Of a stretch of 64,000 bases of DNA, positions 60,360 to 64,000 are shown piece by piece. The DNA comes from Prevotella veroralis DSM 19559 = JCM 6290 (GTDB lineage Bacteria > Bacteroidota > Bacteroidia > Bacteroidales > Bacteroidaceae). Location of the stretch: NCBI RefSeq assembly GCF_000377625.1, contig NZ_KB898327.1:62001-126000 (forward strand), read 5' to 3'. Both the position numbers and the translations under genes were made by a program. Positions within the stretch are counted from its first letter, which is position 1. Each line of letters opens with the position of its first letter. A model generated the notes under the pieces. That model worked only from the letters and a program-made list of their open reading frames with translations, did no database searches and was not told where the DNA came from.

Positions 60360-60398
60360 ACTCCCCTCTCCATTCGGAGAGGGGTTGGGGGTGAGGCT
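60360..60398 (+). repeat. GC-rich palindromic repeat, copy 3
   Basis: ACTCCCCTCTCC-ATTC-GGAGAGGGG, then TTGGGGGTGAGG. It differs from the copy at 38261-38298 at only a few bases, 22 kb away, so it is a dispersed repeat family. Here it lies just after the 3' end of the YfhO gene (minus strand). Confidence 0.85.
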
Positions 60399-60431
60399 GT
60401 AGAGGGGCTGTGTAGGGCTGTTATTGGGAGA

Positions 60432-62939
60432 TTAGGCTTCTTTTCTATTCTTAAACCTCATATATCCCGCTCCAACAATAGCCAAGAGCAAGATGACGAT
60501 AGCGATGTAAGCGATTGTCTCAGTCGTGGATATACTCGTTGGATGGAAGTCGAGTACAACCGTGTGCTTGCCTGCCTTTACATTCAAAGCACGTAGGATG
60601 TAGTTCACCCTACCGAGTTCTGCAGGCTGACCATCAATCGTTGCTGTCCATCCAGGATAATAGATTTCAGCGAAGACAACCACTCCACCCTTCTTAGATT
60701 CTATAGTGTATTGCAGGTTGTTAGGCTCATACTTGACGAGTTTCACTATAGCCGTTGAGTCGTTACTCTGTGCTTGTCCGAGGACAGACTCAAACTTCTT
60801 ATCTGCAACGGCTTCGTGTCTTACATCAATCTTACCTACTCCGGCATACTCTGCGTTGGCGTCAGCTACATAGTTAATCTTATCTACGAACCATCCATTC
60901 CCTTGTGCATAAATATTCTGCAAAGGCATCGTTGCACCTCCTTGCAATGGTAGGATGAAGTACTTCGTGTTAAGCATATTCAATACAGGGAACTCTTTCG
61001 CGCCATCCACCTCCTGCATATTTCCATTCTTAGCAGCGATTGCCTGCATAGCAGCTTGCATCTCGGGTGCAATGTAAGCATCAATCATCTCTTGATAACG
61101 ACGCAACTTCGCTGGGTGATAACCACCGATACTCTTATGGAAGTAAGAAGTTTCGTTCTCATTAAAGGTGTTCGAAGCGAGGTTCAACACACGGTAGTCA
61201 AGGCTCTTATCCTTCATAATGGCAAGGTCAGTGGAAGTGGCTTGATGAGGCATATCACGCTCACTCTTGGGTACAAACATCTCATCATTTAGGTATCGTT
61301 TGTCCACTTGCCACATATCAACAAGACAAAGTACTGCCATGCAGATAACCATATAATTGGCACGTAACTTCTTCATCTTGTAGAGGAACAAGAGGGCGAA
61401 ACCTATCAAGATCACTATGACCGAACGCCATGCATCAGCACTCACCATTGCCTCACGCATCGCTGCGATGTTGGCTAGAATCATGTTAGCAGTATTGCCA
61501 TCCATGCCTTGGATACTGGTAATCATCTGACGCTCTTGGTCGCTGACAAAGGGTTCCATCATACCTGGGAACAGGGCAATCAATAGCGCAACACCTGCTG
61601 TAAGGGCTAAACTGATATAAACGAACTTCATCTGTTTGGTAAGTACTTCAGGCTCATCAACTATCTTCTTCAGCGCAAGCGCAGCCAAAAGAGGTATCGT
61701 AAACTCGGCTATTACGAGGATACTAGCCACAGTTCGGAACTTAGCATACATCGGTATATAATCGAGGAAGAAGTTCGTAAAGCCCATGAAGTTATGTCCC
61801 CATGCGAGAAGAACCGACAGAACAGTAGCCGCCAGTAGTGCCCATTTCATAGAGCCACGCACAATGAACAATCCTAAGATGAAGAGGAACAACACGAAGG
61901 CACCCACATAAACAGGTCCGCTAGTGCCTGGCTGCGTACCAAAGTATTGCGGTATTGCATCATAGAGTTGCGGTATCATCGATTGTATCTGTGGGTCGGC
62001 TTTTGCCATAGCAGTGGCGTTCTTGCTCAATGGGACAGTAGCCCCACCCTTCGCATCAGGCACTAAGAGCGTTAGAGTCTCATCAATGCCATAACTCCAT
62101 TGTGTTATGTAGTCACGGTCTAAACCAGAGCTTGTTTGATTGGCGGCATCCTTCTTTACCAACTCACTCTTGCCTCGCATGCTCTCCTTCTGATACTGCC
62201 ATGTGTGATAGAGGCTCGATAGATTGATTGCAATACCAATCACTGCGGCAGCTGCCACGACGCCTGTCGACTTCATAAAGCCTGTCAGTTGCTTCTCACG
62301 CACAGCCTTTACAAGGTAAGCTATCACCATGAAGAGGATGATAAACAGGTAGTAATACGTCATCTGCACGTGGTTCGCCTTTATCTCAAATGCCGTGAAG
62401 AGTGCTGTAACAATGAATCCCGACAGGTATCGACCACGATAGGCTAAGACGATACCAGCAATCATTGGCGGTAGATAGGCTAATGCCATTACCTTCCACA
62501 AGTGGCCTGCTGCGATGATAATTAGGAAGTAGGACGAGAACGCCCACATGATACTTCCGAGTGCAGCTAACGTCTGTCTGAAGTCGAAGGCACGCAACAG
62601 AATATAGAAACCTAACAGGTAGGCGAAGAGGAACCATACGTTATCTGGCAACCAGAGATGGTATGCGTTCATCACTTGTGACAGTCCATCAGTCGACTGA
62701 TAAGATGGAGACATCTGATAAGTAGGCATACCTCCGAAGATAGAATTAGTCCATCTTGTTGTCTCACCCGTACGATTCTGATACTCTGTAAACTCCTGTG
62801 CCGAGCCAACACCAGCCGAGGCATCGTGCTGAAAGAGTATCTTTCCCTGTGTAACAGGCACAAGGAAGTAAGCGAAAGAGATAATCGCAAACACCAAGAT
62901 AACCACTACATCAGGTAGAAATTTCTTATAAGTTCTCAT
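60432..62939 (-). CDS. YfhO family membrane protein
   Basis: An 835-residue polytopic membrane protein of the YfhO family (GT-C-like fold), members of which take part in glycosylation of surface polymers in Gram-positive bacteria. It opens with a short cytoplasmic stretch and first helix (VVVILVFAIISFAYFLVPVT), the luminal HDASAGVGSAQEFTEYQNRT with an acidic motif, about twelve helices to residue 560, and a large periplasmic C-terminal domain (about 565-800), where KSIGGYHPAKLRRYQEMIDA and AEIYYPGWTATIDGQPAELG are typical. A last helix ends the protein (IAYIAIVILLLAIVGAGYM). Its function in Bacteroidota is unproven; a role in transfer of lipid-linked sugars is likely. The start follows a promoter box at 62984-62991. 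Confidence 0.9.
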   Translation of the reverse strand: MRTYKKFLPDVVVILVFAIISFAYFLVPVTQGKILFQHDASAGVGSAQEFTEYQNRTGETTRWTNSIFGGMPTYQMSPSYQSTDGLSQVMNAYHLWLPDNVWFLFAYLLGFYILLRAFDFRQTLAALGSIMWAFSSYFLIIIAAGHLWKVMALAYLPPMIAGIVLAYRGRYLSGFIVTALFTAFEIKANHVQMTYYYLFIILFMVIAYLVKAVREKQLTGFMKSTGVVAAAAVIGIAINLSSLYHTWQYQKESMRGKSELVKKDAANQTSSGLDRDYITQWSYGIDETLTLLVPDAKGGATVPLSKNATAMAKADPQIQSMIPQLYDAIPQYFGTQPGTSGPVYVGAFVLFLFILGLFIVRGSMKWALLAATVLSVLLAWGHNFMGFTNFFLDYIPMYAKFRTVASILVIAEFTIPLLAALALKKIVDEPEVLTKQMKFVYISLALTAGVALLIALFPGMMEPFVSDQERQMITSIQGMDGNTANMILANIAAMREAMVSADAWRSVIVILIGFALLFLYKMKKLRANYMVICMAVLCLVDMWQVDKRYLNDEMFVPKSERDMPHQATSTDLAIMKDKSLDYRVLNLASNTFNENETSYFHKSIGGYHPAKLRRYQEMIDAYIAPEMQAAMQAIAAKNGNMQEVDGAKEFPVLNMLNTKYFILPLQGGATMPLQNIYAQGNGWFVDKINYVADANAEYAGVGKIDVRHEAVADKKFESVLGQAQSNDSTAIVKLVKYEPNNLQYTIESKKGGVVVFAEIYYPGWTATIDGQPAELGRVNYILRALNVKAGKHTVVLDFHPTSISTTETIAYIAIVILLLAIVGAGYMRFKNRKEA

Positions 62940-62983
62940 TTTAATAGCCTTTTGTTCTTTCTAAAGTATGCGTATTATGCGTG

Positions 62984-62991
62984 CAAAGTTA
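62984..62991 (-). promoter_or_regulatory. -7 box TAACTTTG for the YfhO gene
   Basis: Reads TAACTTTG on the minus strand, 45 bp upstream of the YfhO ATG, in a divergent gap with mtnN. Confidence 0.55.
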
Positions 62992-63034
62992 CAAAAAACA
63001 AAGTACTTACAACATCCAACTTCTAACTTTTTCG

Positions 63035-63042
63035 TACCTTTG
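63035..63042 (+). promoter_or_regulatory. -7 box TACCTTTG next to the mtnN start
   Basis: TACCTTTG ends 4 bp before the ATG at 63047, so the mRNA is probably leaderless or nearly so. No -33 TTG could be found. Confidence 0.5.
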
Positions 63043-63046
63043 CAGT

Positions 63047-63745
63047 ATGAAAATAGGAATCATTGTTGCAATGGACAAGGAGTTCACGCAACTCAAGTCA
63101 ATTCTCTCAGACACGCAAACAGAGCGTTATCATCATAAAGACTTCGTAACAGGAACGCTAGAGGATAAGGAGATTATCCTGCAACAATGTGGTATTGGTA
63201 AGGTTAACTCGGCTATTGGAGCTGTGGAGATGATTAATCATTACAACCCCGACTTAGTTATATCAAGCGGTTGTGCAGGCGGTGCCGACACCTCTTTGGA
63301 GGTAACTGATGTTGTGGTAGCAAGCGAGTGTACTTACCATGACGCATATTGTGGTGACGAGGTGCAGTTCGGTCAGATCATAGGGATGCCAGCCCGTTTT
63401 AAGGCACCAACAGAGCTCATTGAGAAGGCTCTCTCACTAAGTACACAACCCGATTGCAGGGATATTAACATCAAAGCAGGGCTCACTGTCAGTGGCGAAT
63501 GGTTTGTTAATACAAGAGAGAAGATGCAACAGATCCTTGATAAGTTCCCATCGGCAACGGCTGTTGACATGGAGAGTTGCTCCATTGCACAGGTCTGCCA
63601 CATCTACAAGAAACCCTTTATATCCTTCCGTGTCATCAGTGATATTCCATTGAAGGATAACAAGGCTAGCCAGTACTTCGACTTCTGGAATAGAATAGCT
63701 AACGGTAGCTTCGAGGTGACGAAGCACTTTATTAGTATCATATAA
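63047..63745 (+). CDS. mtnN: 5'-methylthioadenosine/S-adenosylhomocysteine nucleosidase
   Basis: Cleaves MTA and SAH to adenine plus methylthioribose or S-ribosylhomocysteine. It has 232 residues, the family's normal length: MKIGIIVAMDKEFTQLKSIL, IILQQCGIGKVNSAIGAVEM, LVISSGCAGGADTSLEVTDV, TVSGEWFVNTREKMQ and AVDMESCSIAQVCHIYKKPF, where the Glu of DMES and Asp of RVISDIP are catalytic. ATG at 63047 is chosen because the 66 bases upstream run through a promoter box and do not match the family. luxS begins 52 bp after its stop and uses its product, so this is the two-step SAH recycling route that also makes the AI-2 precursor. Confidence 0.96.
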   Translation: MKIGIIVAMDKEFTQLKSILSDTQTERYHHKDFVTGTLEDKEIILQQCGIGKVNSAIGAVEMINHYNPDLVISSGCAGGADTSLEVTDVVVASECTYHDAYCGDEVQFGQIIGMPARFKAPTELIEKALSLSTQPDCRDINIKAGLTVSGEWFVNTREKMQQILDKFPSATAVDMESCSIAQVCHIYKKPFISFRVISDIPLKDNKASQYFDFWNRIANGSFEVTKHFISII

Positions 63746-63796
63746 AAGGAGTGAGTGCCTCGTTACACAGCAATATAACAACAAAAGAAAGCAACT

Positions 63797-64000
63797 ATGA
63801 ACAAGATTCCATCATTCACTATTGACCACGAGCGATTGCTACGTGGCATCTACGTAAGCCGTAAGGACGAGGTTGGCAACGAGGTTGTTACCACCTTCGA
63901 CATACGTATGAAGGAGCCAAACCGTGAGCCTGTGCTGCACGTGGGAGCGATCCATACGATTGAGCATTTGGCTGCTACCTATCTTCGCAACGACCCGGAA
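63797..64000 (+). CDS. luxS: S-ribosylhomocysteine lyase LuxS (5' part)
   Basis: Converts S-ribosylhomocysteine to homocysteine and DPD, the precursor of autoinducer-2. The first 68 codons are in the window: [20 protein letters not shown], then [18 protein letters not shown] and [25 protein letters not shown] contains the two His ligands of the catalytic iron/zinc site; the third ligand (Cys) lies beyond the edge. It follows mtnN by 51 bp in the same direction, which is the natural pathway order. No separate promoter box is visible between them. Confidence 0.95.
   Translation, partial: MNKIPSFTIDHERLLRGIYVSRKDEVGNEVVTTFDIRMKEPNREPVLHVGAIHTIEHLAATYLRNDPE

Noticed and set aside
1-64000. tRNA, rRNA, insertion sequence or prophage
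   Set aside because: No cloverleaf, rRNA-like or transposase sequence was recognised by eye anywhere in the window.

Overview
The window looks like chromosomal DNA of a Prevotella-type member of the Bacteroidota, probably an oral species. The evidence is the Bacteroidota promoter box TAnnTTTG in front of many genes, a MurF-alanine racemase fusion, an omr1-pnuT-TPK thiamine operon under a TPP riboswitch, GH92/GH20/GH130 glycan enzymes, a B12-dependent ribonucleotide reductase, and a surface protein with a Prevotella-like C-terminal sorting tail. I could not run any search, so genus is inferred from protein character.

Layout. 1-3.9 kb: the 5' part of pyruvate kinase with two zinc-ribbon membrane proteins upstream in the same direction, then DNA polymerase IV. 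3.9-20.9 kb: a capsule/exopolysaccharide locus. A plus-strand series runs from an initiating sugar transferase through an SLBB export protein, chain-length regulator, flippase, polymerase, a wrecked acyltransferase, WbsX-like protein, glycosyltransferase and LicD protein to a cytidylyltransferase-aminotransferase fusion. A wrecked XRE/ImmA-type gene, a GT2, a WecA-like transferase, a lipoprotein and Wzi follow. 21-24 kb: a secreted low-complexity protein, a histidine phosphatase and a DUF308/HdeD-like membrane protein. 24-34.4 kb: a minus-strand glycan-salvage cluster (GH130, GH92, GH20, GH92, NahK-like sugar kinase, CBM9-like protein) that fits stepwise breakdown of high-mannose N-glycans to mannose-1-phosphate and GlcNAc-1-phosphate.

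34.9-39.7 kb: an HU-like protein, then a TPP riboswitch ahead of an outer-membrane receptor, PnuT and thiamine pyrophosphokinase; palindromic repeats sit between these genes and inside two of them. 40-51 kb: dnaA, an MCE protein with an amidase, folB, class II ribonucleotide reductase, a nitroreductase, and a two-gene unit of a tiny Asp-rich protein and a large surface protein. 51-64 kb: GSCFA protein, Fur-family regulator, MurF-Alr, RmuC, two HxlR regulators around a cupin gene, EttA, a YfhO protein, mtnN and the start of luxS.

The most unusual signal is not a gene. Five intergenic regions (about 2.4-2.7, 28.5, 34.5-34.9, 58.0-58.1 and 60.0-60.2 kb) consist of units repeating every 22 bp. 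The core units are short palindromes. The sequence differs from array to array, but period and palindromic design are the same. In two of the arrays (2.5 and 34.7 kb) the 22-bp phase continues into diverged flanks; those of the 2.5-kb array form inverted arms around the centre, those of the 34.7-kb array do so only roughly. I know of no named element with this architecture.
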